Below, in pieces: positions 36,059 to 44,649 of a stretch of DNA of 64,000 bases. Within the stretch, counting starts at the first letter, position 1, and every line of letters begins with the position of its first letter. The DNA comes from Pseudomonas aestuarii (lineage in GTDB: Bacteria; Pseudomonadota; Gammaproteobacteria; Pseudomonadales; Pseudomonadaceae). The notes below the pieces were generated by a model. That model saw only the letters and a list, made by a program, of their open reading frames with translations, searched no databases and had not been told where the DNA came from. The stretch spans positions 62,001 through 126,000 of the forward strand of contig NZ_JAQJZJ010000009.1 in assembly GCF_027988105.1 (NCBI RefSeq). The letters are read 5' to 3'. The position numbers and the translations under genes were made by a program.

Positions 36059-36573
36059 CCCCCAATCCGTCCTTGGCCCAGGCTTCCCTGCCGGTCCGCC
36101 TGATCGCTCGTACGGTCGATCTGTGCAAGCTGATTCCCTACAGCCTGATTGCCTTTGTTGGCCGCTTTGCCATCGCCGCAACCTTCTGGAAATCGGGGCA
36201 AACCAAGGTCGAAGGCCTGGCCATCGATATCGTTTCCGGTACGTTCGAAATCGGCATGCCGAAGCTCTCCGCCTCGGCCGTGCCCTTGTTCGAGTATGAG
36301 TACCAGCTGCCACTGGTGCCCCCGGAGCTGGCCGCGCAACTGGCAGCATTCAGCGAGCACTTTTTCCCGCTGCTGATCCTGCTTGGCCTGGCCACGCGCT
36401 TCTCCGCACTGGCGTTGCTCGGCATGACCCTGGTGATTCAGTTGCTGGTCTACCCGGGCGCCTACCCGACCCATGGCGTATGGGCCGCCGTGCTCTTGCT
36501 ACTGGCAGCCAAGGGCCCCGGAGTGCTGGCCATCGACCAGCTGATTGCCCGGCGCTATGGTTATACCGACTGA
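36055..36573 (+). CDS. DoxX-family membrane protein of the bufferin operon
   Basis: This is a 172-residue DoxX/DUF417-like inner-membrane protein with four hydrophobic segments, among them YSLIAFVGRFAIAATFW and FPLLILLGLATRFSALALLGM. DoxX proteins are common last genes of bufferin/gig operons. A role in redox handling or export of the modified peptide is possible but unproven. It starts within the DUF2063 stop (ATGA). Confidence 0.85.
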   Translation: MTPNPSLAQASLPVRLIARTVDLCKLIPYSLIAFVGRFAIAATFWKSGQTKVEGLAIDIVSGTFEIGMPKLSASAVPLFEYEYQLPLVPPELAAQLAAFSEHFFPLLILLGLATRFSALALLGMTLVIQLLVYPGAYPTHGVWAAVLLLLAAKGPGVLAIDQLIARRYGYTD

Positions 36574-36580
36574 GCGGTGC

Positions 36581-37012
36581 TCAGTCGCCTCGCGCACCGT
36601 CCCCGAGACCTAAGTCACGGCTGTCCAGCGCCTCCAGCAGGCGGCAGTGTTCGGCCTGCTCGCCGTCGCAGCCGGCCAGCTTGGCCAGCTCGGCCTTCAT
36701 CCGCTGCAGATCCTGGATGCGCGCCTCGATGGCCTGCAAGTGCTCCTGCACCAGCCGGTCGGCTTCGGCGCAAGGGCTCTGCGGATGACCGGCCAGCTCG
36801 ATCAGCGCCTTGATCTCGCCGAGACTGAACCCCAGCTCGCGACCACGCCGGATGAAGCGCAGCCGGCGTACGTCGATCGCCTGGTAGTGGCGATAGCCGG
36901 ACACACTGCGCGCCGGTGTCGGCAGCAGGCCGCTGCGCTCGTAAAAGCGAATGGTTTCCAGGTTGACCCCGCTCTCGCGGGCCAGCGCGCCGATGGTAAA
37001 AGCCTTGCTCAT
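36581..37012 (-). CDS. MerR-family metal-responsive regulator
   Basis: This 143-residue MerR-type activator has an N-terminal helix-turn-helix (FTIGALARESGVNLETIRFYERSGLL), a dimerisation coiled coil and three cysteines at residues 81, 115 and 123 (HPQSPC, LAGC, EHCRLL). The Cys pattern matches the MerR/PbrR/CadR/ZntR group that binds soft or divalent metals. The ATG at 37012 begins MSKAFTIGAL, the normal family start. It is divergent from the CDF gene, whose promoter overlaps its own start region, so it probably activates that gene. The exact metal cannot be read. Confidence 0.87.
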   Translation of the reverse strand: MSKAFTIGALARESGVNLETIRFYERSGLLPTPARSVSGYRHYQAIDVRRLRFIRRGRELGFSLGEIKALIELAGHPQSPCAEADRLVQEHLQAIEARIQDLQRMKAELAKLAGCDGEQAEHCRLLEALDSRDLGLGDGARGD

Positions 37013-37014
37013 GG

Positions 37015-37045
37015 TTGACTCCGTAGCGACTACAGGGTTTAGCGT
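37015..37045 (+). promoter_or_regulatory. MerR-type promoter of the CDF transporter gene
   Basis: TTGACT (37015-37020) and TAGCGT (37040-37045) are 19 bases apart, the long spacer typical of MerR-activated promoters. The spacer holds the imperfect dyad ACTCCGTAG...CTACAGGGT (seven of nine pairs). It lies directly between the divergent merR-type and CDF genes. Confidence 0.68.
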
Positions 37046-37074
37046 ACAACGCACCCCGCCCAAGGAGAACCACC

Positions 37075-37707
37075 ATGGCCAGTCACTGCTGCAACAACCA
37101 GCCCGTCGCCCGCTCGCAGCGCTACCGGAGGATTCTGTGGATCGCCCTGGTGGTCAACTTCAGCATGTTCGTCCTGGAGATCGGCGCCGGTGCCCGCGCC
37201 GGCTCGACTTCGCTGCTGGCCGACTCGCTGGATTTTCTCGGCGATGCCGGCAACTACGCCATCAGCCTGTGGGTACTCGGCCTGGGTGTGGCCATGCGCG
37301 CCCGGGCCTCGCTGCTCAAGGCCCTGTCGATGCTGGCCTTCGGCGTGGGTGTGCTGGGCACGGCCGTCTGGCAAGTACTCGGCGACAAAGTGCCGGATGC
37401 CCAGACCATGGGCAGCGTCGGCCTGCTGGCACTGCTGGCCAACCTCGGCGTGGCGGCCCTGCTCTTTGCCTATCGCGAGGGCGACAGCAACATGCGTAGC
37501 GTCTGGCTGTGCACCCGCAATGACGCCCTGGGCAACGTCGCAGTGCTGCTGGCGGCGCTCGGCGTGTTTGGCACCGGCAGTGCCTGGCCGGACCTGCTGG
37601 TGGCCGGCTGCATGGCCTGCCTGGCCCTGACATCGGCCTACCAGGTGATGATTCAAGCGCGTCACGAGTTGCTCGCGGTCAGTTGCGCCCCGCTCGAACA
37701 GGCCTGA
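37075..37707 (+). CDS. Cation diffusion facilitator family transporter (short form)
   Basis: This 210-residue membrane protein has about six helices and CDF-type metal sites in helices 2 and 5 (ADSLDFLGDAGNY and RNDALGNVAVLL). The C-terminal cytoplasmic metal domain of classical CDFs is absent, so it is a compact type. The N-terminal ASHCCNNQ pair could bind metal. AAGGAG precedes the ATG. With the divergent MerR regulator it forms a metal-export module beside the bufferin operon; zinc, cadmium, cobalt or lead are possible substrates. Confidence 0.82.
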   Translation: MASHCCNNQPVARSQRYRRILWIALVVNFSMFVLEIGAGARAGSTSLLADSLDFLGDAGNYAISLWVLGLGVAMRARASLLKALSMLAFGVGVLGTAVWQVLGDKVPDAQTMGSVGLLALLANLGVAALLFAYREGDSNMRSVWLCTRNDALGNVAVLLAALGVFGTGSAWPDLLVAGCMACLALTSAYQVMIQARHELLAVSCAPLEQA

Positions 37708-37740
37708 GGGTGCTCGACAAGGTCGAGGCGCCACGGGATC

Positions 37741-38154
37741 TCAGAAATCCACCTTGCCGCGACCGGCCTTGATCGTCCCGCGCTTGGTCTTGCCTTCCAG
37801 GCGACGTTTCTTCGAGCCGAAGGTCGGCTTGGTCGGCCGCCGCGCCTTTTCGGTCTTGCCGGCATTGCGGATCAGCTCGGCCAGGCGCTCCAGGGCATCG
37901 GCGCGGTTCTGCTCCTGGGTACGGTATTGCTGGGCCTTGATGATCACCACGCCCTCGGCGGTGATGCGACTGTCACGCAGCGCCAGCAGGCGTTCCTTGT
38001 AAAACGCCGGCAACGATGAGGCCTGGCTGTCGAAGCGCAGATGCACGGCACTGGACACCTTGTTGACGTTCTGCCCACCGGCGCCTTGGGCGCGGATGGC
38101 GGTCAACTCGATTTCAGCATCGGGCAGGTGGACGCTATTGGAAATTTCCAGCAT
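37741..38154 (-). CDS. arfB: Alternative ribosome-rescue factor ArfB (YaeJ)
   Basis: ArfB hydrolyses peptidyl-tRNA on ribosomes stalled at mRNA ends. The 137-residue protein has the release-factor GGQ motif (GAGGQNVNKVSSAVHLRF, Gln28) and a basic C-terminal tail (KKRRLEGKTKRGTIKAGRGK) that enters the empty mRNA channel. The ATG at 38154 gives the standard family length of about 140; the frame runs further upstream without conservation. It stands alone, convergent with the CDF gene. Confidence 0.93.
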   Translation of the reverse strand: MLEISNSVHLPDAEIELTAIRAQGAGGQNVNKVSSAVHLRFDSQASSLPAFYKERLLALRDSRITAEGVVIIKAQQYRTQEQNRADALERLAELIRNAGKTEKARRPTKPTFGSKKRRLEGKTKRGTIKAGRGKVDF

Positions 38155-38378
38155 GGCAATGGCTTCGGCGGTGACAGAGGGACAAGGATATACCCTGACC
38201 AAGGCTGCCGTATGGCCCTGCCCACTACAGCAGGGTGCAACCAGGCATCGGCATCCTTGAGCCATCAGCCTCATCGGCCGCTTGGCAGCAGCGCAGACCC
38301 CACCGTACACTCCCGGCAAAACGTGCATGCCTGAGTGCGGCACTCAAAAATAAGAAATGGCGATGCCGGACACTCGTT

Positions 38379-38930
38379 ATGGCAGCGCCCCTACCTCTTC
38401 GGTTCTTCGCCATGCCCTTTGCCCGTACCCTGCTGATGCTATTGTTGCCGACCCTGATGCTCGCCAGCCCGTTCATTAGCGCCAGCGACAGCTGGCAGGA
38501 TGCGCCCGAACATCCGGTAATCCTGACGGTAAGCGGCGAGCTCGGTTGCTGCCCCGGTGGCCAGGCGCTGTTCGATCTGCAGCGCCTGCAGGCCCTGCCG
38601 CAAGTCGAGGTCAAGACCCTGACGCCCTGGACCGATCAGCAGGACAGCTACCGCGGCCCCAGGCTCAGTGTGTTGATCGACAGTCTCCAGGCCCGCGGTG
38701 AATGGCTCGAGGCCACCGCCCTGAACGACTACGCCACCCGCCTCAACCTCGAGGCCGCCCGGCAATACCCGGTGATCCTGGCGACCCACAAGAATGGCCA
38801 GCCCATGAGCGTGCGCGACAAGGGGCCGATCTGGATCGTCTACCCCTTGAGCGACTTCCCCGAACTGCGCAAGGAAGAACATCAACGGTCGATGATCTGG
38901 CAGCTGAAAACCCTGCACGTCGGACGGTAA
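38379..38930 (+). CDS. Periplasmic SUOX-fold (molybdopterin oxidoreductase-like) protein
   Basis: This 183-residue protein has a signal peptide and a reduced molybdopterin-oxidoreductase-like fold (WQDAPEHPVILTVSGELG, then YRGPRLSVLIDSLQARG and PVILATHKNGQPMSVRDKGPIWIVYPL). The catalytic core for molybdenum binding seems too short, so it may act as a ligand-binding partner. It ends six bases before the GGDEF-EAL gene, and such pairs recur in pseudomonads. The start is uncertain: ATG 38379 is used, but ATG 38412 gives a cleaner signal peptide; neither has a strong ribosome site. Confidence 0.72.
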   Translation: MAAPLPLRFFAMPFARTLLMLLLPTLMLASPFISASDSWQDAPEHPVILTVSGELGCCPGGQALFDLQRLQALPQVEVKTLTPWTDQQDSYRGPRLSVLIDSLQARGEWLEATALNDYATRLNLEAARQYPVILATHKNGQPMSVRDKGPIWIVYPLSDFPELRKEEHQRSMIWQLKTLHVGR

Positions 38931-38936
38931 TTGCCG

Positions 38937-40847
38937 ATGAGCCGCCTACGCTATGCGCTCCTCGCCCTGGTCACCCTGGCCTTTGCCGTGGGCATTGGCA
39001 CCTCCCTGGTCTATAACCAGCGCATGACGGAACAGGCCTCCGCCCGGATCCAGATCTCCGCCTGGTCGCTTGCCCAGCTGGAGTTCGAACACCTGCGCTT
39101 TCTCAATACCCTGCAATTGTTCAGGGCGGGCGCCAGCTCCCAGGAAAAGCTGGAGCTGGCCTACGACCTGCTGTGGAGTCGTCTCGATGTATTCCTGGCT
39201 GGCGAAGAAAATCGGCTGATCCGCCAGCGTTTCAACGCCGAAGCCCTGGTCAAGCAGCTCTTCGTCCAGTTACGCAGCGATGAAGCCCTGGTATTCCGCC
39301 CCAGACTAGAACCCGGGTCTGAAATCGACCAGGCCATCGCACGCTACGACACCTACCAGCCGCCGATCCGGCAACTGATGATCAAAAATTTCACCGGGCC
39401 GGATGCTACCCGGATCGTCGACGGCCTGCGTAGCAGCCAGAATCTGAGCCAACTCCTCCTGCTCGGCATGCTGTTCTGCGGCGGCGGACTCAGCCTGTTG
39501 CTGTACCTCGAAGCGCGCAAAAATCGCTTCATGGCCCGCTTCGACACACTGACCAATCTGCCCAACCGCAACAGTTTCCAGGCCCAACAGAACCACTCGA
39601 GCGCTTGTGCTTGCCGCGCCCTGGCGGTGATCGAGCTGAGTAATTTTCGCGCCCTGAACGAAAACATCAGTCACGAGGCCGGCGACCTGTTGCTCAGTCG
39701 CATCGGCGAGACGCTCAATCGCTTGAAGCCCAAGGACAGCTTCGTCGCCCGGGTGGCCGGCGATGAGTTCGTCATGACCTTTCCCGAGAGTTTTCCCGAA
39801 GAACTGGTCATCGGCACCCTGCACAGCCTTAGCTACGCACTGACCTTCGACTTTCAAAACGACAAACACCTGTTCCAGGTGGCCACCCGGATTGGCCTGA
39901 GCTACAACTCCGGCAACAACCTCAACCTGCAGAAGCTCTACTACTTCGCCAGCCTCGCCTTGCGCGAGCTAGGCCTGAAAAAAACCAGAGGCATTGAAGT
40001 ATTCAGCGAAGCGATCAGCAGCCGCTACCTGCGCAGCCAGCAACTGCTAGGCGACCTCCAGCACGCACTGGCAGAACCCTCGACCACGGGCATGAGCTTG
40101 CACTACCAGCCTATCGTCCCACTGACTGAAGCTGCTCTGGGGGTCGAGGTGTTACTGCGCTGGCAGCATCCACAGCTCGGCTATATTTCCCCGTTGGAAG
40201 TGGTGGAGCTGGCGGAAAACCACCAACTGGGCCCAGTCCTGGGGCAATGGATTTTGCGCCAGTTGAAGCAGGACCTGCTGACCCTACCGCACAGCCTGCG
40301 CAGCTCTCTGTACTTCTCGATCAACATCTCCGCCTCTCAGTTCGGCCTGAACCTGCCCGATGAACTCGGCCACTGGCTTGCCGAAGCCCCTATCCAGGCC
40401 AGGCAACTGATTGTGGAGATGACCGAGTCGATTTCCATCGCCAACTTTGATGATGGCTCGCACATCCTCGGCCAGCTCAACGAACTGGGGGTCCAGGTGG
40501 CGCTCGACGACTTTGGCACCGGCTATTCATCGCTGTCCTATTTGCGCGAACTGCGCGTGCAGCGGATCAAGATCGACAAATCCTTCATCCAGGGCATCGG
40601 CCAGAATCCGCAACTGCAAAGCGTGGTTCGCAGCATCATCGAGTTGTGCCATACCTTCAGTTTCCAGGTGACCTGCGAGGGCATCGAGGATGAGCAGGAT
40701 GCCCGGAAAATACGGGAACTGGGCAGCGATCATGCCCAGGGCTACTGGTATGGCAGACCCATGCCCCTGCTGGCCTTGATCGACTGGCATGGCGACAACC
40801 TCGGCCAGCCTGCCCCACCGGCCGCAGTCGTGCAGCTGAGCAGCTGA
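38937..40847 (+). CDS. Membrane GGDEF-EAL protein with degenerate GGDEF
   Basis: This 636-residue protein has two membrane segments (about residues 5-25 and 162-185), a periplasmic sensor of about 135 residues and cytoplasmic GGDEF and EAL domains. The GGDEF motif reads AGDEF, and the usual metal-binding Asp of the first strand is Glu (IELSNFR), so cyclase activity is doubtful. The EAL domain has EVLLRW in place of EAL but keeps NISASQF, EMTES, DDFGTGYSS, IKIDKSF and EGIE, so c-di-GMP breakdown is likely. ATG 38937 is used rather than the TTG six bases earlier. The periplasmic SUOX-fold protein encoded upstream is its likely sensor partner. Confidence 0.88.
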   Translation: MSRLRYALLALVTLAFAVGIGTSLVYNQRMTEQASARIQISAWSLAQLEFEHLRFLNTLQLFRAGASSQEKLELAYDLLWSRLDVFLAGEENRLIRQRFNAEALVKQLFVQLRSDEALVFRPRLEPGSEIDQAIARYDTYQPPIRQLMIKNFTGPDATRIVDGLRSSQNLSQLLLLGMLFCGGGLSLLLYLEARKNRFMARFDTLTNLPNRNSFQAQQNHSSACACRALAVIELSNFRALNENISHEAGDLLLSRIGETLNRLKPKDSFVARVAGDEFVMTFPESFPEELVIGTLHSLSYALTFDFQNDKHLFQVATRIGLSYNSGNNLNLQKLYYFASLALRELGLKKTRGIEVFSEAISSRYLRSQQLLGDLQHALAEPSTTGMSLHYQPIVPLTEAALGVEVLLRWQHPQLGYISPLEVVELAENHQLGPVLGQWILRQLKQDLLTLPHSLRSSLYFSINISASQFGLNLPDELGHWLAEAPIQARQLIVEMTESISIANFDDGSHILGQLNELGVQVALDDFGTGYSSLSYLRELRVQRIKIDKSFIQGIGQNPQLQSVVRSIIELCHTFSFQVTCEGIEDEQDARKIRELGSDHAQGYWYGRPMPLLALIDWHGDNLGQPAPPAAVVQLSS

Positions 40848-40952
40848 GACTCCCGGCACCCGTTGGTTGAAACCTTTGGTTTGAATTGCGGACATCCGCC
40901 TCGACGGCTCACGGTGTACCGTAAGCGTTCTTCCACAGTGGATCGAACAGCG

Positions 40953-42041
40953 ATGGACTCGATTACCCAGGCGGTGCTCGGCGCGACTATTCAGGGCGCC
41001 ATGCTCGGTCGCTGGCAGGGCCGCAAGGCCCTGCTGTATGGCGCCGTCCTCGGCACCCTGCCCGATCTGGATGTAGTAATCGACTATGGCGACGCCGTGG
41101 CGCAGATGACCTATCACCGCGGCTTCAGCCATTCGCTTATCGTCCTCTTCGGCCTGACCCTGCTGCTGACCTGGCTGGTCCGCCGCTTTCGCCCGCACCC
41201 CGGCTATTCGACGCGAAGATTGTTCGCCACCCTGGCGCTGGTGTTGCTGACCCACCCACTGCTCGACAGCTTTACCAGCTACGGCACCCAACTGTTCTGG
41301 CCGCTGATGCCGACGCCCACGGCCTGGTCGAGTATCTTCATCATCGACCCGCTCTACACAATGCCGCTGCTCACCGCCGTGCTACTGGGGCTGGCCTTCG
41401 GCCTGCGCGACAAAATGGCCAAGGCGCCACTGGTCGCCCTGGCCCTCTCGACCCTGTATCTGGGCTCGACCCTGGCCGGCAAAGCCATGGCCGAGCAACG
41501 GGTCGAGGCGCAACTGGCGCGCCAGGGCATCCAGGCCGAAGCACTGTTCAGCACCCCGACCCCACTCAACAGCCTGCTCTGGCGCGTGATCGTGCTCGAT
41601 GGTGCGTATTACCACGAAGCCCTGGTCGGCTGGTTCGACCAACAGCCGCCGCAGCTCAGCCGCCTGCCGCGCGGCACCGCGCTGGCCGAGGGTCTCGCCG
41701 ACTCGGCCGCGCACCAGCGCCTGGCCTGGTTCACCGATGGGGTGCTGCGCTACGACCAGATCGGCGAGCACCTGGTGGTCACCGATCTGCGCCTGGGCAT
41801 GACCGGCACCCACCCCTTCCGCTTCGATTTCGCCGTTCGCCACAATGGCGCCTGGCAGGTCAATCCGCAGATCGAGCGCTGGCCAATGGCGCGGCCCGAC
41901 CTGCAACGCCTGCAAGTGCTGTGGCGGCGCATCTGGCAGCCGGAGCTGCGGGTACCCCTGACGGCCTGGGCCAACGAGCTGGGCAAACCCCTGCTCAGCG
42001 CCGCTCGGCAAACCTGCGCCACGCAACGCGACGACTGCTGA
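40953..42041 (+). CDS. DUF457/YdjM-type membrane-bound metal-dependent hydrolase
   Basis: This 362-residue inner-membrane protein begins MDSITQAVLGATIQGAMLG and shows the family core GTLPDLDVVIDYGD, MTYHRGFSHSL and LTHPLLDSFTSYGTQLFWP, with His and Asp residues able to bind a metal. About four or five hydrophobic helices follow, then a soluble C-terminal part of about 170 residues. YdjM-type proteins are often SOS-regulated in enterobacteria; no LexA box is obvious here. The substrate is unknown. ATG 40953 is preferred to an in-frame upstream start. Confidence 0.82.
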   Translation: MDSITQAVLGATIQGAMLGRWQGRKALLYGAVLGTLPDLDVVIDYGDAVAQMTYHRGFSHSLIVLFGLTLLLTWLVRRFRPHPGYSTRRLFATLALVLLTHPLLDSFTSYGTQLFWPLMPTPTAWSSIFIIDPLYTMPLLTAVLLGLAFGLRDKMAKAPLVALALSTLYLGSTLAGKAMAEQRVEAQLARQGIQAEALFSTPTPLNSLLWRVIVLDGAYYHEALVGWFDQQPPQLSRLPRGTALAEGLADSAAHQRLAWFTDGVLRYDQIGEHLVVTDLRLGMTGTHPFRFDFAVRHNGAWQVNPQIERWPMARPDLQRLQVLWRRIWQPELRVPLTAWANELGKPLLSAARQTCATQRDDC

Positions 42042-42298
42042 CAGCCCGTAGGCGCGGGTTCAGATGCAGCGGTGCTGCAACTACCCCGCGCTGAGACGAG
42101 GAGGAACTGAACCTGGCCGGTTCGGGCGGCGACCCTTTCGGAGCAAAGCCACAGCCCGCCGGAGGTGTGCAGTACCGGCGATCGACTCCGCACCGCCTGC
42201 GTGCGGATCGCGGACTGCTCGAGCTAGGCGGCTGGCGAACAGGCGTCCAGGCCTGCTGTTGCGACTGCTCCCGAAGTACGCCGATCCCCCGGCTCACC

Positions 42299-44254
42299 TC
42301 AAATACGGAACTGCGCGACCAGGCCCTGTAACTCGATACCCAGGCGCGCCAGCTCGGCGCTGGAGGCGGCGGTTTGCTCGCTGGCACTGGCGCTCTGCTC
42401 GCCGATATCGTGCACCCGGGTAATGCTTTGGCTGATGCTATCGGCCACCGCGCTCTGCTCTTCGGCGGCGGCGGCGATCTGCTGGTTCATCTGTTCGATG
42501 GTGCTCACCGCCTGGGTGATGCGACCCAGGGCAGCGCCCGCCTCGCCGGCCAGGGTGACGGTGCCCTGGGTCAGCTTGCGGCTGCTTTCCATCTGTTCGA
42601 CTGCACCACCGGCCATGCGCTGCAGGCTGGTGATCAGGCCTTCGATTTCTTCCGTCGAGTCGTGCGTGCGCCGCGCCAGCGCCCGCACTTCGTCGGCGAC
42701 CACGGCAAAGCCGCGGCCCTGATCGCCGGCTCGGGCGGCCTCGATGGCGGCATTCAGCGCCAGCAGATTGGTCTGCTCGGCGACCGCACGGATCACCGCT
42801 AATACGCCGCCGATGCGCGCGCTCTCCTGATTCAGCGCCTGGATCGCGGCGGCCGACTGATCGACCTCCAGCGCCAGGTTACCGATCTGCGACACCGCCT
42901 GCTGTACCACCCGATTGCCCTGCTGCGCCTCGCGGTCGGCCTCGCGGGCCGCCATGGACGCCTGCTCGGCGTTCTGTGCCACTTCCTGCACGGTGGCGGC
43001 CATTTCATGCATGGCCGTCGCGGTCTGCTCGGTTTCCATTTTCTGCTTCTGCACAGCCGCACTGGTCTGCGCGGTGATCGCCGACAGCTGCTCGGCCGCC
43101 GCGGCAATCTGGCCCACGCCGCCACCAATGCGCCCGACCAGAGTGCGCAGGCTGCCGGTCATGCCCTGCATGGCCGCCATGAGCTGGCCCAGTTCGTCCT
43201 TGCGCTGCAACGGCAAATCCTGGCTCAGGTCACCTTCGGCGATACGCTGGGCAAAGGCCACGCTCTGGCGCAAGGGCATGACGATCGAACGGGTGATCAA
43301 CCAGGCTGCCAGCAAGCCGAGTATCACCGCCGCCACGCCCATGGCCGCGAGCAGCAGCATGGCTTGACGACTGGCGCCAGCCATATGCTGCTCCTCGCCG
43401 ACTCCCGCCGCCTCGGCCAGACCGAATACCGCCCGCGCTCGCTCGATCATCGCGGTTTCGGTGCTGCGACTCTGCTGGAGGACCTGCTGGTAATAGCCGA
43501 AGGAGCGTTGGTAGGTGGTCAAGGACTGCAAGGCCGTTTCGATCGCGGCCTTCTGCTCATCGTTCAACCACACCATCAGGTTGCGCGCGACGCTTTGCAG
43601 GTCCTCGCTGAGGTAGGCCCACTCCGCCAACGCCTCGGCAGAACCGTCGATGATGTAGAGACTCTCTTGACCACGCAGTTCGAGCATGCGCTTGCTCATG
43701 CCGGACGCGGTTTCCGCCAGGGTCAGCGGATCGCTCCCGCGGAGTTTGTCGCCCTGCAGACGCAGTTCGCGCACGGCGTCGTACATGTCCAGTTCGAGCG
43801 ACTCAAATTGGTCGCGCGTCTCGACTGCGGCAGCACCCATGTCCTGACGCGCCTGACGCGCCCTGTTCTGCAGGTCGACATAACTGTCGAACTGGCTCAG
43901 GTAATCGGCCACCGCCTGGTTCATGGTCTGGTAACGCTTGGCTTGCACCGCCGAGGCGCCCTGTTCCAGCTCAATCAACAACGCTTGCACGGTCGCCAGG
44001 CTCGCGCGCACCCGCTCGGCACTCTCGCTGCTTTGCTCGATGGCGAAAGTCCGCTCCAGACGCCGTGCCTGAAGAATCTCCATATTCACCGCCGTCAATT
44101 GCCCGGCCAATGCATGCCCTTGCAGAATGCTCTGTAGCGCAATGAAGCCGCTGACGGTCACCGCGATGGTCAGCAGCAATACCAAGGCAAAACCGCAGAG
44201 CAGCTTCTTGCTCACGGCAAGGTTGGTGAACAGACGGACGGCAGACGGCAACAT
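42299..44254 (-). CDS. Methyl-accepting chemotaxis protein with HBM-like sensor
   Basis: This 651-residue chemoreceptor has membrane helices near residues 19-39 and 295-318 that frame a long, all-helical periplasmic sensor of about 250 residues, which fits the helical bimodular (HBM) type known from McpS of P. putida. A HAMP domain follows, then a signalling domain with the conserved hairpin AIEAARAGDQGRGFAVVADEVRALA. ATG 44254 was chosen because GGAG precedes it. An A-rich Crc/Hfq motif lies in the leader. HBM receptors often sense organic acids; the ligand here is unknown. Confidence 0.9.
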   Translation of the reverse strand: MLPSAVRLFTNLAVSKKLLCGFALVLLLTIAVTVSGFIALQSILQGHALAGQLTAVNMEILQARRLERTFAIEQSSESAERVRASLATVQALLIELEQGASAVQAKRYQTMNQAVADYLSQFDSYVDLQNRARQARQDMGAAAVETRDQFESLELDMYDAVRELRLQGDKLRGSDPLTLAETASGMSKRMLELRGQESLYIIDGSAEALAEWAYLSEDLQSVARNLMVWLNDEQKAAIETALQSLTTYQRSFGYYQQVLQQSRSTETAMIERARAVFGLAEAAGVGEEQHMAGASRQAMLLLAAMGVAAVILGLLAAWLITRSIVMPLRQSVAFAQRIAEGDLSQDLPLQRKDELGQLMAAMQGMTGSLRTLVGRIGGGVGQIAAAAEQLSAITAQTSAAVQKQKMETEQTATAMHEMAATVQEVAQNAEQASMAAREADREAQQGNRVVQQAVSQIGNLALEVDQSAAAIQALNQESARIGGVLAVIRAVAEQTNLLALNAAIEAARAGDQGRGFAVVADEVRALARRTHDSTEEIEGLITSLQRMAGGAVEQMESSRKLTQGTVTLAGEAGAALGRITQAVSTIEQMNQQIAAAAEEQSAVADSISQSITRVHDIGEQSASASEQTAASSAELARLGIELQGLVAQFRI

Positions 44255-44649
44255 AAGCACAACTCCATTATTGTTATTCGACGCGCCGTCCCGCCTTCTG
44301 CGAAGCGGTGTGGCCGGCATGCAGGGGCACGGCATCGATCTCTCAAGCCTGGAGTAATGCAACCCTTGCGCCAGCTCCAGCCTTCGCCTCGGTCCAAAGC
44401 CGAGCGCTTGCCGCGAAGCATCAGGGCAGAGGTGCTCATGGATACACCGCCAAGCGGGCCGCGGCTGCGCCCCGCCCCTGGCCGGGGCCTGTGTCGGCGA
44501 CTTTCCGCCGAGCAGAACCTGCGAGTGGCGGCTATTCGCCTATCTGCCGACGGCAGATCGCCGCCTGCCTCGATCACGTGCGCATAAGAAGAGGCGTGCG
44601 ACTCGATGTCGGGCACCTCTTTTCATATCTCTGATGACCACCAGCAGGC
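44255..44649. other. Gap between the chemoreceptor gene and maiA
   Basis: This 395-base stretch holds the leader of the chemoreceptor gene, with AATAACAATAAT (44267-44278) matching AANAANAA just before its ribosome site, and the operon terminator at 44590-44620. Small frames inside it match nothing I know. No RNA gene was recognised. Confidence 0.45.
44590..44620 (-). terminator. Probable terminator of the hpd-hmgA-fah-maiA operon
   Basis: On the minus strand AGAGG...CGAC and GTCG...CCTCT pair around a five-base loop, followed by TCTT. It lies 30 bases after the maiA stop. On the plus strand the same hairpin is followed by TTT. Confidence 0.55.

Noticed and set aside
38231..38378. Upstream extension of the SUOX-fold gene to a GTG at 38235
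   Set aside because: It would place a polar, unconserved stretch before the signal peptide.
44357..44587. A 76-codon plus-strand frame between maiA and the chemoreceptor gene
   Set aside because: Arg/Pro-rich composition typical of GC-rich non-coding sequence; no ribosome site.
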